NCBI RefSeq assembly: GCF_033115175.1
Contig: NC_084834.1
Location: 91,531,808-91,595,807 of the forward strand
Direction: 5' to 3'
From: Lepus europaeus
Taxonomy: Eukaryota; Chordata; Mammalia; Lagomorpha; Leporidae
DNA length: 64,000 nucleotides
Part shown: piece after piece, positions 11,280 through 21,940 of the stretch
Layout: the number at the start of each line of letters is the position of its first letter
How positions within the stretch are numbered: position 1 is the first letter of the stretch
Notes under the pieces: generated by a model
Databases searched by the model: none
What the model was told of the DNA's origin: nothing
What the model saw: the letters and a program-made list of their open reading frames with translations, nothing else
Translations under genes and position numbers: made by a program

Positions 11280-12160
11280 TCCCCTTTGGGGGGCAGCAGG
11301 GAACTGAAAAACCGCAGGATCTTCTCAGACGGCCCTTTGCCTGGTCCTCCCTTGTTGACAGGTCCGCTTTCATAATTTTATTGTCGTGGCTTTGGAGCAA
11401 ATTTTAGAGAGGTAGAGTTAGCTGACGGAAGGGTAGAAATGAGAAGGAAGTCGAAGCTGGGAGAAAATCGGGGAGGGGAGAGGGAGAGAAATCAAGCCAT
11501 CTGATGTATGGCAAGTCTTTTATCAGATATTTCTCCTTTCCTTTTCGAGTGCCTATCATATCACCCAAACTGCTCCTGAAGAGCCCTCCATTTACCCTCT
11601 CCCCTAATTAAATGTGCACTTCATTAATGTAAATTGGGGGTTTAATGCTCTTGTTGAAATTCTGAAGAAAGTGCTATGGCCTTGCGAAATGCTTAAGCAT
11701 CATTGCAAATTAGATTAGAGACCAAGAAAGGCAGTAAAATTAGAATGATAATGGCTGATGCGGCTTCCTGACAGGCATGACTATTCAGGGATCAATGGAA
11801 CGGGGAACGGTTTCCCGAGCCCAGAGTGAAAGGCAGGGACCCACGTCAGCCTACAGATGTGGCTTTTGGAAGCACTTTCAATTAGTTTAATTTGGTAAAT
11901 GGTGGGGATTTAGAGGCTCTCAGCCAGTCATACAAGACAAGAATACATTGAAATGTTTTTCACTTTTTAACATAAAATAGGATTGGCTTTTGATTTGCAT
12001 TTCTCGAACAAGAAGATGGAAGGGGGTGACGGGGACTGGGGGGTGGGGGGAGGTTCAGGGAAAGTTTCCAAAGTGTTTTACCAACTCTGCTTTTGAAAAT
12101 GGAAATGACTTTTATAAGCATTGACTGAACCCTTCGAAAGAATGGGGAGAGGGGAGTAAA
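11280..12160. promoter_or_regulatory. Candidate conserved regulatory block upstream of the CpG island
   Basis: This repeat-free block is rich in homeodomain-type cores: CCTAATTAAATG at 11603, CATTAATGTAAATTGG at 11622, AAATTAGATTAGAG at 11706, CAATTAGTTTAATTTGG at 11879. Low-complexity decay is limited and no open frame of note is present. It directly abuts the CpG island. The mix of an AT-rich homeobox-site cluster next to a CpG island is typical of developmental loci. Function and conservation are inferred. Confidence 0.4.
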
Positions 12161-12164
12161 AGCG

Positions 12165-12960
12165 CCCCTTCCGGTTCTCAGCGAGGTCTTCGAGCCAGAA
12201 CACAGCCAGAGCCCAGGGCGCGCCCACACGGGTCGGGAGCCTTCGGGGTCGCGAGGGTGAGCAGGCGGTGACGTGGGAGCTCGCCCCGCACTTCCCACTG
12301 CGAATGTGCCGCTCGGCTTCGGAAAAAGCAACGTGATTTTCCAGTTCCAGCGCCCACAGCGACCACACTTCCGACGGTCCCGGGACGAGGGCTCCCTCGC
12401 TAAGGCCTCCCCACGGCGACTCCCGAGCTCCCGGGGCCCGAGCTCGCGCAGCCACAGACGCGCGGGTGCGCCTTCCCAGAAGGGTGCCGCCCGCTCCCAC
12501 CGCCTCAGCCCCCGGGTCCCGGGTGTCTCCGCTGGAAAATAAACTGGCTCCGCTGTGGTGGCTGGGGGCGTCTGCAGGCGGGACACAAAGACCTCCTTCA
12601 GATGTGCGCCCTTGGACTACAGGCCGCTCCTTGTGTTCCCAGCGCGCTGTCAGGCTCGGCCGCCACCTCCTGCCCGACGGCGGCGGCATCTTCCCGGAGA
12701 GAAGCGGGAGGCGACAAGGCGGCAGGAGCGGCGGCAAACACGGGCTCCCGAGCGCGCTCACCCGGCCTGGTGCCCGCACTCCCCCGACCGCCGAGCGCGG
12801 GCTTGCAGGCGCGCCTCGCCCCCGTGGGGCCCAGGCCGTGGGGCCGCAGCGCGGCGGCGACCCACAAACCCCACACTCAGAGCAGGCGGCCACGTGCCTC
12901 AAAGCAAGCCGGCCATCCCCGCGGCAGTGAGGTTAAGCCAGGGCGAAGGTAAGCTCAGAG
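12165..12960. promoter_or_regulatory. CpG island (orphan; no recognised gene)
   Basis: CpG dinucleotides run at roughly 6-9 per 60 bases through the core (for example 12421-12480 and 12841-12900), against nearly none in the flanks. The block is very GC-rich and repeat-free. Long overlapping frames on both strands (274, 208, 199 and 154 codons) are what stop-poor GC-rich DNA gives by chance: they are Pro/Arg/Ala-rich, mutually overlapping and match no domain. An island this sharp usually marks a germline-unmethylated promoter or enhancer. It could be the first exon and promoter of a gene or lncRNA outside the window. Confidence 0.85.
12946..12954 (+). other. Candidate 5' splice site at the CpG-island edge
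   Basis: GAAG|GTAAGC, with GT at 12949-12950, is a strong match to the mammalian donor consensus (MAG|GTRAGT). It sits just where CpG density falls. If the island is a plus-strand promoter, this could end a first exon. Single donor matches are common by chance, so it is only suggestive. Confidence 0.25.
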
Positions 12961-13284
12961 GTAGTTCGCCCTGTTTGGTGCCTCGCGGTTCTCTGGGTCG
13001 TCGTCGGCATGGTCGCAGATCGCTGGTGTCACCACAGGCAACCCCACGATTTGTGCACTTCACAAGGCCTCCGTTCATAGAGGCTGCTTGTCTCGCACCA
13101 AACACGCAGCTGAGAAGTGGGAAGAAAAGCTTCCAAGTAAATGATTCCAATTAAGTGAATAAAACAATAGCAATAATAAAATCTAATATCCATATAGTCC
13201 CTCACTGTTTTGCATGAACCTCAACCAATTCAATAACTCACTTGGTCTATAGAATAAAATCTTTGAAAGTAGAAAAGAAAGGAG
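12961..13284. other. Transition from CpG island to AT-rich unique DNA
   Basis: CpG density tapers over 12961-13100, then AT-rich unique sequence follows. No gene is recognised. Confidence 0.5.
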
Positions 13285-13390
13285 TAACTCTTACTGTTTT
13301 GTAAATGAGGAAAATTAGGTTCAAGGCATCGGTTACTTTCCCAAAGACAGAGTTAGTAAGGGGCAGAGGAAGAATCAGTTCTAATAATTT
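13285..13390 (-). repeat. MIR SINE fragment
   Basis: 'ttgtaaatgaggaaaattaggttcaaggcatcggttactttcccaaagacagagttagtaaggggcagag' is the reverse complement of the MIR core (gatgaggaaactgaggctcagagagg ... cccaaggtcacacagctagtaag). Confidence 0.75.
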
Positions 13391-13554
13391 CAGCGTTGCT
13401 GTAAATTGACCCATCATTCTTGTGAGTTACTAATAATACAGAAACGTACAAAGAAAAAAAGTAAAGTGTGGAACAATAATTACTGGAACTATTTTGCCAG
13501 CATCCTTTTCTATATTTCTTTGTGTGTAGATAGATAATATTAATACCATATGCT

Positions 13555-13715
13555 AAGAGCTAATACATATTGATTTCTTACCATGTGCCAGGTGTATCGG
13601 ATATTGTTTGCATTTACTCCTCCAAGAAAGCCTGCGAGGAAGGTGTAGCTTACCTGTGACGAAAGTGGGACTTGAAGAACTTAAGTAATTTGGCCAAATT
13701 CATGCAACTAGGAAT
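13555..13715 (-). repeat. MIR SINE, well preserved
   Basis: 'attgatttcttaccatgtgccaggtg', 'catttactcctccaagaaagcctgcgaggaagg' and 'aacttaagtaatttggccaaattcatgcaact' follow the reverse complement of MIR from its 3' end to its core. Confidence 0.8.
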
Positions 13716-13734
13716 ATTTAGGTAATTTGTTTTT

Positions 13735-13960
13735 CGTGAACATCCTTCCATAAATCTTCCTCATCGTGTTTTGTGACTTTACATATCTTGTCGTGTGTTA
13801 AGTACTGCGATTTAATCACCAGGTCCCCTATTGACAGTCTTCTAGTGCTTTCATTTGTTGTACTGCGAACAGTGCTTTGATGAAAATCATGTGCCTAGTG
13901 TCACTTTGGCTAGTAGTCTCTCCAGGGTTAATTCCAGAATGAGAAGTAGAACAAGGCTCC
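13735..13960 (+). repeat. Old L1M/HAL1-type LINE fragment
   Basis: 'gtactgcgaacagtgctttgatgaaaatcatgtgcc ... gtctctccagggttaattccagaatgagaagta' resembles the ancient L1 phrase 'aataatgctgcaatgaacatccttgtac ... ggataaattcctagaagtggaattgctgg'. It is short and diverged, and the subfamily cannot be set by eye. Confidence 0.5.
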
Positions 13961-14658
13961 TGTCTTCTGATTCTAGTTCCACTGCTGATCCTCAGTCTCC
14001 AGCCTCAAAAATGGGTATCATGTAAACTCTGCCTGGTGGACCCAGTACATTCAGAGTTGGCAAAGCATGTCCCCGGTTTGTGATCATGGCTCTAAGGAAA
14101 CCCATCTCTTGAATATGCCTTCCCTGGACTCAGAATTGCCAGTAACTGCAGTCCGGGTCTCCACACATAATAACTGGACAGTGCTGTGAGATAAGAGAGA
14201 ACGAGTTTCTTTCTGTCATTCTACAGACACTTGATTGGACACCAAGGACACAAGCTCAAGGAGATAGACACTGAACCCCCAAGAAGCACAGAAAAATGTA
14301 GACACATAAGACAGAAAAATGAAGTGGCCATTCCGGACAAGTAGGATATGTACTTTGATAGGAATAGCCACATGATCGCACATCACCAACCAGACTCTGC
14401 ATTCAGCCCAGACTGGTAACCTGCTGCAGGCTTTCACAGCAGGGAGTTCCCTGGAGAAATCCCAAAAGCCGAGCTGGAGTTGCACAGGCAAAGTAGAATG
14501 GGTGGACAGAGGGTGTTACAGGCCTCGGTTCTTGTCCAGAAGCCTTCCACGCAGCTGCCATTTCCTGTTCCTGTGACCTCTTCTCTGTGCCCCTTCAGGA
14601 TGAAGAGCAGATGATTACGGCCACACTAACTGCAGAACTATCCCTTTTTTATTTTCAA
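13961..14658. other. Unique intergenic sequence
   Basis: No gene or repeat is recognised. A 91-codon minus-strand frame at 14216-14491 has no recognisable domain. Confidence 0.45.
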
Positions 14659-14670
14659 AAATCCTGCCTA

Positions 14671-14963
14671 GGGACCGGAATTATGGCATAGCAGATAAAG
14701 CGTCCCATGTGGGCACCGGTTCATGTCCTGGCTGTTGCATTTCCAAACCAACTCCCTGCTAGTGGCCTGGGAAAAGCAGCAGAAGATGGCCCAAGTGTTT
14801 AGGCCCCTGCCACTCACATGGGAGACCCAGACTCCTGGCTCCTGACTTCAGCCTGGCCCGGTTCTAGCCGTGGCTGTTGTAGCTATCTGGGGAGTGAACC
14901 AGTAGATGGAAGATTCTCTCTCTCTCTCTCTCTCTCCTTCTGTCTAATTCCTTCAAAGTAAAT
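14671..14963 (+). mobile_element. CSINE, full length, 12-bp target-site duplication
   Basis: It starts GGGACCGGAATTATGGCATAG and ends in a (CT)n tract at 14914-14937, then TTCAAAGTAAAT. The direct repeat AAATCCTGCCTA (14659-14670) / AAATCTTGCCTA (14964-14975) flanks it with one mismatch, fixing both ends. Confidence 0.95.
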
Positions 14964-14975
14964 AAATCTTGCCTA

Positions 14976-15734
14976 GCTTGTTGTAAATGGGCCACCATTA
15001 AACTCTCTGCAGATCACCCAGTTTGTGTGTGATCTGATGGCTGCCAGGACCTTGACTGATTCAGCACATACATACATGAAAGATTGAGCACAATTCTACC
15101 TGTCTCACAGCTGTCCCTGCCCTCTGCCCATCACTGGGCCCGTTGACTGAGGCAGGAATAGGAATGCTGGCTGTAGAAGAAATGCACAGTGCTCAAGGTT
15201 GGCCCTCTTCCTTTGCTGGCACAGTGATCTCAACGGGACATTTGTTTTCTGGCGCCAGTTAGAAATGTTCAATTCCATTTCACTTTAATTTGCAATAAAT
15301 GTGCCTAATTTTATTTTTAATTTTCTAAATAGATTGATTTGGCAAAGTCACTTCACCAGCTCAAAGGTTAAGTTCCTGATTGAAAATGCTAATATCGAAT
15401 TCATTTTCTCAAACGCTGATTCTCTAATTTTGGGAAATTATGCTTTTTTAGATAAGAATCAAAGAACTGTAGAGATGGAAGATTTGGTAGACATGAACTC
15501 AGTAGGCCCAATGAGGTTAGAAGTCTTGCACAACAAGACACAGCTCACTAATAACATCCTTGCACGCCACCGCAACCTGGAAATTCTGAACAGAGGCAAC
15601 TGCTGCTCGTCCTGAAAACATGTTGTCTCCTAAGAAGGATTCTTATTTTGTGAGATTCTTACTGCTTTGGCATTTCATATATGGCCTCAATTTTATTCAC
15701 TGTGTCCTTGAAAGGGGGTAGATGAATTGATAGA
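14976..15734. other. Unique sequence; 104-codon frame not believed to be a gene
   Basis: The plus-strand frame 15301-15615 has no close homologue that I recognise and no splice or promoter context. Its composition is ordinary AT-rich DNA (many Asn/Ile/Phe/Leu). I regard it as a chance opening. Confidence 0.45.
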
Positions 15735-15735
15735 T

Positions 15736-15758
15736 AATAATTATATATGTATAAATAC

Positions 15759-15798
<40 letters not shown>

Positions 15799-15799
15799 G
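15736..15799 (+). repeat. Compound (TA)n(GA)n microsatellite
   Basis: An imperfect TA tract (about 15740-15773) passes directly into a GA tract of about 12 units ending near 15798. Such compound repeats are usually length-variable. Confidence 0.9.
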
Positions 15800-15964
15800 A
15801 AAGTAGCACAAGAAATCAAAAATAGTAATTGCTTCTTGGGAAGGAAAATGAGCGACAAGGAGAAGGGGATGGGATTGGGAATTACTTTCCAGTTTATTTA
15901 TAACTTAGGACATTTGTAACAGTTTATTATCTATTTCAAAGCAAATCAGTTGATTTGGAAGGTA

Positions 15965-16160
15965 GGAAGAACAAATATCATTGGATTTCTGTTCAGCAAA
16001 GAGATATTGCCCACCTACTGCATGGTGTGGAACATTCTAGGCATTGTAAGGAATCTAAAAGCATAGTTCCAGACTTCAAAGAGTTTGTTGTCTTGTGAAG
16101 GAGACAGAAATGCACAGAAACCATGATAATCCATCAAGGAATGTGTGAAGTCATGGAATC
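15965..16160 (-). repeat. L2 LINE relic
   Basis: 'ttcagcaaagagatattgcccacctactgcatggtgtggaacattctaggcattg ... catagttccagacttcaaagagtttgttgtct' matches reversed L2 (caaatatttattgagcacctactatgtgccaggcactgttctaggc ... ctcatggagcttacattct). Confidence 0.7.
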
Positions 16161-16549
16161 AAGGCTAATCACAGAATTGAGATGAAGGGATAGTCATCTC
16201 AACTTGCCATGTCTGAGTTGAGTATTAACAGATTGTTGGAATTGGGGTAGGGTGTGCAGGGTGGAGGGAGTTCTATCAGCAAAGGTTTTGATGAGGGAGT
16301 TAAACAGAACATGAACAGCTTGCTCTTGCTTACACTACAGTAAGGACCTAAAAGCAACAACCCCAAGTCTATCCCAGTGCCCAAACTTGAGGATACTTTG
16401 CATTTTCCACAAATGTCCTGTGTGTCAGAGTTATGACTTAGAATAACAGGACACTTCAGTCTTTAAAAGAAAACCTCTTTTCAAATAAACTATTTCTTTT
16501 GCTTCAAATTAACATATCCCCACTAAAGAGTTGAAGAAATCAGCCAAGA
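16161..16549. other. Unique sequence
   Basis: No gene or repeat is recognised. Confidence 0.5.
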
Positions 16550-16670
16550 GAGGTCAGCAGAGTTGAAAATAATTTTGGAGGTAACGCTGTCATTTTATGG
16601 ATGAGGAAACTAAGGCCTATGGAGGCTATGTGATGTTGAGTTAGGAACAGAACCAGAGATTTCTGAGGTC
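16550..16670 (-). repeat. MIR SINE fragment
   Basis: 'gtcattttatggatgaggaaactaaggcctatggaggctatgtgatgttgagttaggaacagaaccagagatttctgag' is the reversed MIR core. Confidence 0.75.
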
Positions 16671-17379
16671 TCACACATCCAGGGAACAAAACCAAAGCTG
16701 TCTTCAAGGCAAATGTCAACTCTGTTGGAAAAGAATAATTTGGAATGCACAATAAACTTGCGCTAATTTCTGCAGAACTTAGGTGTATACAATTCAAATA
16801 TCTATATGTTAGCCATCACCTGACGATATATTGGGGAGAAAAAAATGCTTTTATGCCTACCAGTAGAATTACCAAGTTGATTTTTCATTTGTTTTTGTCA
16901 TATATCTGCTGTCATGTATCCAGAAACTCTGCACTGCTTAGTGTGATTATGTCCCTGAGTTTGGATGCATACTGGATAGTAGAAAAGCAACTCCAACATT
17001 GGGGGAAAGCCCGAGATTTGCCCAGTTGCCGCATCATCCACCATTCATTTTTAGAAGAGAAAAATCCAATACTTATTAGACGATGATAGAGAATCTAAAG
17101 CTGGAAAGGTCTAGGGTAGGTAGAGCTGCTGTCTATAACAAGTGGCTCACAAAACAGCTGGAAGGGAAAGGGCATGTGGATGTTCACTCTGAGTTTCCTG
17201 TATATAATTCGTAAGTCGCTTCATCTTTTAACCCTCTCTGCTCCCCTGCCACATGTGTGCCCAGATTCCCTGGGCCAGCACCCCACAACTGCCCTTTGCA
17301 TCTATTGCCTTGTTGAGAAGCTCCCCTATGTCCAGCTGGACCTGAATGATTAGGTGTGGCCCTATAGCTCACTCTCACT
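16671..17379. other. Unique sequence
   Basis: No gene or repeat is recognised. Frames at 16540-16797 (-) and 16745-17086 (+) lack any family signature. Confidence 0.45.
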
Positions 17380-17720
17380 TATTCAGCTGTTAAAGCAGCT
17401 TAAACCCTCATAAGAACATTAACATTTGGGTGCCAATAACAGATTGACCTTTATTCATAAAGTGCAAATAGTTGGAAGTTGAACAGATTGGTTGCCAGCG
17501 ATTGCCTTTTATGTGCAGTTTAAGGCTTTGATTTCTCTCCCCTTTCTTCCTTTAATCTGACATTGCTGGCTTGAATAGGGTTTGCAGTCTAAGTAAACAG
17601 GGCCAGGGGAGGCCGCTGCTTTTGTAGCACAGTTTGCTCGCACCGAGAGAAGGAGACAAGAGTGTGACTTTAAAAGGTTTGCCTTTGGAATTAAACAATT
17701 TAAGAATGGGTTGGAAACCC
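17380..17720. promoter_or_regulatory. Candidate conserved non-coding element
   Basis: This repeat-free block has little low-complexity decay and site-like words (CAGCTGTTAAAG, TTGACCTTTATTCATAAAG, AGTAAACAGGGCC). It has no gene character. The proposal rests on composition only. Confidence 0.25.
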
Positions 17721-18864
17721 CAAAACTGAATGGAGCTGTTGGAAGGGCTCTGAACTACACTCACACAAGGGTCTTTAGCATACTAGACTATTTATCCAAA
17801 ATCGGCCATGTAGATGGTAAATGAGAATGTACGGATTTATATTAACTCTCTGGAAAGTTTACTCTATGTCATACACAAAAGGGAAACTCAGAAACCCACA
17901 GAGCCTGTAGATTTGAAATGGGACCACACTGCGCTGCTCTGTTACCCTCTTCTAGCCAACTGTGAGCATTTTGATACTTAACATTGTGGAGGGTGGCTGA
18001 AGCCTTTTAAACAAGCTGTATTTCTTTAAAGCATTCCAAGGAAATATCTCTTAAGCATAGGCTTTTTAAGATACTCTCCAACATAGAATGCAGTTCTGGG
18101 TTTTTTTTTTCCCTGATTTATCTTGACAATGCTTTACTTTCAACCACACACACAGCCTACGCTTGCTAGCAAATGGAGAGTCTTCGTAGCATTTTCATAG
18201 ATAGCATGCGTAGACGTAAAGCTTCCCAGTCATCAGTTGTGCCCATTTAGAAATAATAGACTCCTTTGTGAGTCAACAGAACTAACACAGGAAATAGAAG
18301 ATAGGAAGCTCTCACGAATAAGGCTTGACCATAAGTAGAAGGCAATTTTATGTAAACACTGGTTCTGCTGGAGCTTTTGAATTACCCTTTAAAAAAATCT
18401 TAAATGTCTGTATTTTAGGAGTATAGGGATATTTCTTTTTGATTGGCATTGTATTATATATGAACAGCTTTGGCTTCAGAATTAGGCAGATGCAGGTTTG
18501 CCCAGCACTTACTATAAGGTTAGTAACATTGTGACTTAGACAAAGAACTGAAGGCAAATCTTCACCATCTCCTCTGTATTTTGTGGGTCACTGTAGCACC
18601 AGTCTCTGAGGGGTGAGCACTTTCATGAAGTTTTTAAACACAGCTCCCAGTCCTAAGAGAGGAAAACTTAAGTTGTTGTTACTTTAACCATTTTTAATTT
18701 TATACTGTGTTGTTATCTATGTTGTTATCTATCTATCTACCTATGTCTGCATAGAGACTTTCACAAAATGAATAGAAAGTGCTTACTAATGGACTGTTCC
18801 CACAGTTAATCTCAAAACAGAAACTTCTATTATTATTGTCATTATAGTTTATATATATATATAT
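17721..18864. other. Unique sequence with a small tetranucleotide repeat
   Basis: No gene is recognised. 18710-18742 holds a GTTATCTAT duplication merging into (ATCT)n. A (TA)n lies just left of the next SINE. Confidence 0.45.
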
Positions 18865-19192
18865 TTTTTTTTTTACAGGCAGAGTGGATAGTGAGAGAGA
18901 GAGAAACAGAGAGAAAGGTCTTCCTTTTTGCCGTTGGTTCACCCTCCAATGGCCGCTGCGGCCGGCGCATATCACTGATCCGAAGCTAGGAGCCAGGTGC
19001 TTCTCCTGGTCTCCCATGCGGGTGCAGGGCCCAAGCACTTGGGCCATTCTCCACTGCCTTCCTGGGCCACAGCAGAGAGCTGGCCTGGAAGAGGAGCAAC
19101 CGGGATAGAATCCGGCGCCCCAACCGGGACTAGAACCTGGTGTGCCGGCGCCGCAAGGCGGAGGATTAGCCTATTAAGCCACGGCGCCGGCC
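18865..19192 (-). mobile_element. Young CSINE, full length, minus strand
   Basis: It reads from a poly-T (the reversed A tail) through TTGGTTCACCCTCCAATGGC to the head at GCCACGGCGCCGGCC (19178-19192). It retains many CpGs, the mark of the young 'GGCGCCGCGGCTCAATAGGCTAAT' subfamily. GTTTATA occurs on both sides (18847-18853 and 19194-19200), a plausible short target duplication with (TA)n between it and the tail. It appears to sit at the edge of an older CSINE. Confidence 0.93.
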
Positions 19193-19200
19193 TGTTTATA

Positions 19201-19490
19201 CTTCTTGTGCACAGATTGTGCCTGCTTCTAGGCCTAGATCTGCTCTCTATTTCAACTTCCTGCTCATGTGCACCCTAGAAGGTAGCAGGGGAAGCCTCAA
19301 ATAGCTATGTCCCTGCCACACATCCATGTGTAAGGTTCAGACTGAGTTCTAGACTCCTGGGTTCAGCCTGGCCAAGCTTTAATTGTTGCTAGCATTTGGG
19401 GAAATAGGGAATAGGATATTCTCATTCTCATTCTCTCCCCCACCACCACCTTCCAAATACATAAAAACTTCAAAAACCAAAAAGTCACAC
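19201..19490 (+). mobile_element. Old degenerate CSINE
   Basis: The body is legible: 'acttcctgctcatgtgcacccta', 'ccacacatccatgtgtaaggttcagactgagttctagactcc', 'gcatttggggaaatagg', then a CT-rich tail and 'ttccaaatacataaaaac'. The 5' head is missing, probably because the young CSINE inserted there. Confidence 0.75.
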
Positions 19491-20474
19491 CAAGGACAAA
19501 TGGAGAAAATAGAGCAGCACAAATTGAGATGTTAAATTTATGATTCCCAAGACAAGCCCCTACCTTTCCAAGTTCTTGGAATTATTCCAAAGAAGGGACA
19601 AGAGCCAGGGGCAATAAAACCAGACCTTTCTCCAGGTCTCTTCCATCCCCAAAACCAGCACTCAACCCGGCCAGGGCAGAGTCTTTATCCTCAGGGCAAC
19701 CCATTTCTATTTCATTGTTTTTCTCACAGCTTTCTTTTCCGTAATCAGAGACCATAATGCCAACTAGCTCTCAAGCCAAGTCGTTTAATGAGGGAAAGAT
19801 TTCAAAAAGATTATGGATGGGATTTTAAATGTCTACTGAAATACACACAGAAAAGTCCTCATTGTAAAAGAGGAAATGCTTTAAAAAGTATCTTTAAATA
19901 AATCCTCAATAACAGAGAGTTGGCAGGCCTGGGCTGCTCCTCAGTGCTCCCTGTGAGAGTGGGCTTTCTTCTGGATTCTAATCCACGTGTTCATGCTGAC
20001 AGGAGCCCCTCATCTGTAGTACTGCTCCGTACTCAAGAGAGTCTCATTAATTACTAGCTGATGATGTACAAAAGGAGTAAATTTTGTTTCTATTTAATGA
20101 TGACCTTCATTTTAATTCCATTTCCTTTGTGAAAACCTGGAAATTATATGATGATCCCCAAACAGTAGAGTTTTTAAAAGCTCCTCTAGTCAGGCAAATT
20201 GCTCTAATCTCTTGCCCCTTGGCTGAATGCACAGCCGTGGTGAGCCTAATGTATTTCTGGAAAATGAATAGACAGAAGAAAATCAGGAAATCTGTTTTTT
20301 GGACTGTTGGGGGAAATTTTAGAAAGAGTAGAAAGAGATAGGTAGGAAAAATGAAAAGATTTGGTTTGCATTTATGACAACGAATCATGTAAGAACTCTG
20401 AGGATGACAAAACTAAATTGTTAATGCCCCAAAAGTAAAAGCACCTAATGCACCTAGGAGATCTTAAATAACCT
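19491..20474. other. Unique sequence
   Basis: No gene or repeat is recognised. 20040-20170 has dense TAATTA/ATGATGA-type words and could be regulatory, without stronger support. Confidence 0.4.
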
Positions 20475-20565
20475 GAAGATCAATGGATCAATGCCTGGCA
20501 TAGAATATGGGCTTAGCACATTTTTGAACAAATGAAGAAATGAGTGAATGAACGAATGAATGAGT
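20475..20565 (+). repeat. L2 3' terminus with degenerate GAAT repeat
   Basis: 'gatcaatgcctggcatagaatatgggcttagcacatttttgaacaaatgaagaaatgagtgaatgaacgaatgaatgagtg' is the typical L2 ending (gcctggcacatagtaggtgc ... aatgaatgaatg). Confidence 0.7.
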
Positions 20566-20664
20566 GCATTCTCTTAATGGCACCTTATTCTCAGTAAGTA
20601 TTGGTATTTTCAACTGCAACATCCCTAAATCCAGTTAAGTGGTGGATTCAGCACATTGCTGCTG

Positions 20665-20666
<2 letters not shown>

Positions 20667-20695
<29 letters not shown>
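20667..20695 (+). repeat. Poly-A run of 29
   Basis: This is an uninterrupted A run followed by (CA)3. No retroelement body is recognised to its left, so its origin is unclear. Confidence 0.95.
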
Positions 20696-20925
20696 CACAC
20701 ATTAGTTGTCATTAGTTGTGGAAGTAGCCTTTGGCCATTCAGCAGGAGGTAATCTCTCAGTTGCACACAGGGAATAGAGAGAAGATACACAAGCTGAATC
20801 ACCATCACGATGATTCCTCAAGCTGCAGAGCCTAGCAGCGGGTTCTCAAGCAACAGGCCAGCCAAGCCTCCCAACTCCCTGAGGCTGCCTGGGAGCAGTG
20901 TAGACAGGATCCACTAACAGACAAC

Positions 20926-21246
20926 TTTTTTTTGACATAGCCATTTTATTTATTTGTTTATGTTTCAGAGGCAGAGAGACAATGACAGAGAGAGGCAAAG
21001 ATATGCCTTGATTCACTCACCAAAGGCCCACATTTGCCAGTAATGCCAAAGCCAAGAGCCAGGAACTCGATCTCCCATGTGAGCGGCAGGGACCCAATCA
21101 CTGGATTCATCACTTACTGCCTCCTAGACTGTGCATTGTATGAAACTGGAGCCAGGAGCCAGAGCCAGGTATCAAACTCACATACATCACTGTGGCATGC
21201 AGGAGTCTTAACCAGTATCTTAAATACTAGTCTAAAGACCTGCCCA
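20926..21246 (-). mobile_element. Old CSINE, minus strand
   Basis: 'attttatttatttgtttatgtttcagaggcagagagaca' (reversed tail), 'gattcactcaccaaaggccc', 'ccaagagccaggaactcgatctcccatgtgag' and a worn head ending near 'gacctgccc'. It is substantially diverged. Confidence 0.85.
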
Positions 21247-21281
21247 GGCACAGCCTTTTTAATATAGTGAAAAGAATAGTG

Positions 21282-21593
21282 GCTGGCATTGTGGCATAAT
21301 AGTTTGGGCCACCACCTGTGATGCTGGCATCCCATATGGGCACAGATTCGAGACCTGGCTGCTCCACACCCGATCTAGTTCCCTGCTGATGTGCAGGGAA
21401 AGCAGCAGAAGATTCCCCAAGTGTTTGGTGTCCTGCACCAATGTGGGAGACCTAGAAAAAGCTCCTTGCTTTGATTTAGCCCATGCTTGGCTATTGCAGG
21501 CATTTGGGAAGTGAGCCAGTGTGTGTCTCTCTGTGTGTCTCCTTATCTCTCTATCTCTGCCTTTCAAATAAAGTAAATAATCTTAAAAAAAAA
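21282..21593 (+). mobile_element. CSINE with 11-bp target-site duplication
   Basis: The head is GCTGGCATTGTGGCATAATAG, followed by the standard body and a tail of TTTCAAATAAAGTAAATAATC plus poly-A. AAAGAATAGTG at 21271-21281 and 21594-21604 is a perfect direct repeat, so both ends are secure. It lies head-to-tail beside the older minus-strand CSINE. Confidence 0.95.
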
Positions 21594-21611
21594 AAAGAAT
21601 AGTGATTCATT

Positions 21612-21692
21612 TTCTCTCTCTCTCTCCTCTCTTCTTCCCTCCTTTCCTTCCTCTGCATCTCCCTTCTCCCCTCCACTCTTTCTTTCCAAAAG
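21612..21692 (+). repeat. Polypyrimidine low-complexity tract
   Basis: About 80 bases are almost all C/T (tttctctctctctctcc ... cttcttccctcctttcc ... ccactctttctttcc). The minus-strand frame over it is only Arg/Glu/Lys-rich simple sequence. Confidence 0.85.
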
Positions 21693-21873
21693 ACAGCTTT
21701 CAGCCTCCTGTCATCCTTGACCCCAGCCTCAGAAGGGGAGTGTGACTTAGAGCTGTGTGTTAAGGATGTCTGCATCATGTATTAATTGGAAGTTTTCTAG
21801 ACTGAAAGTTGAACTGTTTGAAGACAAAATCAAGGTGCTCTATTATATACAGTGAACCTTCACTCTCCCAGTC

Positions 21874-21940
21874 CACACATACACACACACACATGCCTAC
21901 AAGGCTACTTAATGAATGAATGAGTGAATGAGTGAATGTT
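21874..21940 (+). repeat. Short (CA)n and (GAAT/GAGT)n arrays
   Basis: A small CA run (21880-21893) is followed by 'aatgaatgaatgagtgaatgagtgaatg' (21910-21938). The second is similar to an L2 terminal repeat, but no L2 body is legible. Confidence 0.7.

Noticed and set aside
11960-13154. Overlapping frames of 83-274 codons on both strands across the CpG island
   Set aside because: GC-rich DNA has few stop codons. The frames overlap in most registers, are Pro/Arg/Ala-rich, show no domain and disagree on strand, so none is called as a gene.
15301-15615. 104-codon plus-strand frame
   Set aside because: No family recognised, no splice or promoter context, and codon use like AT-rich background DNA.
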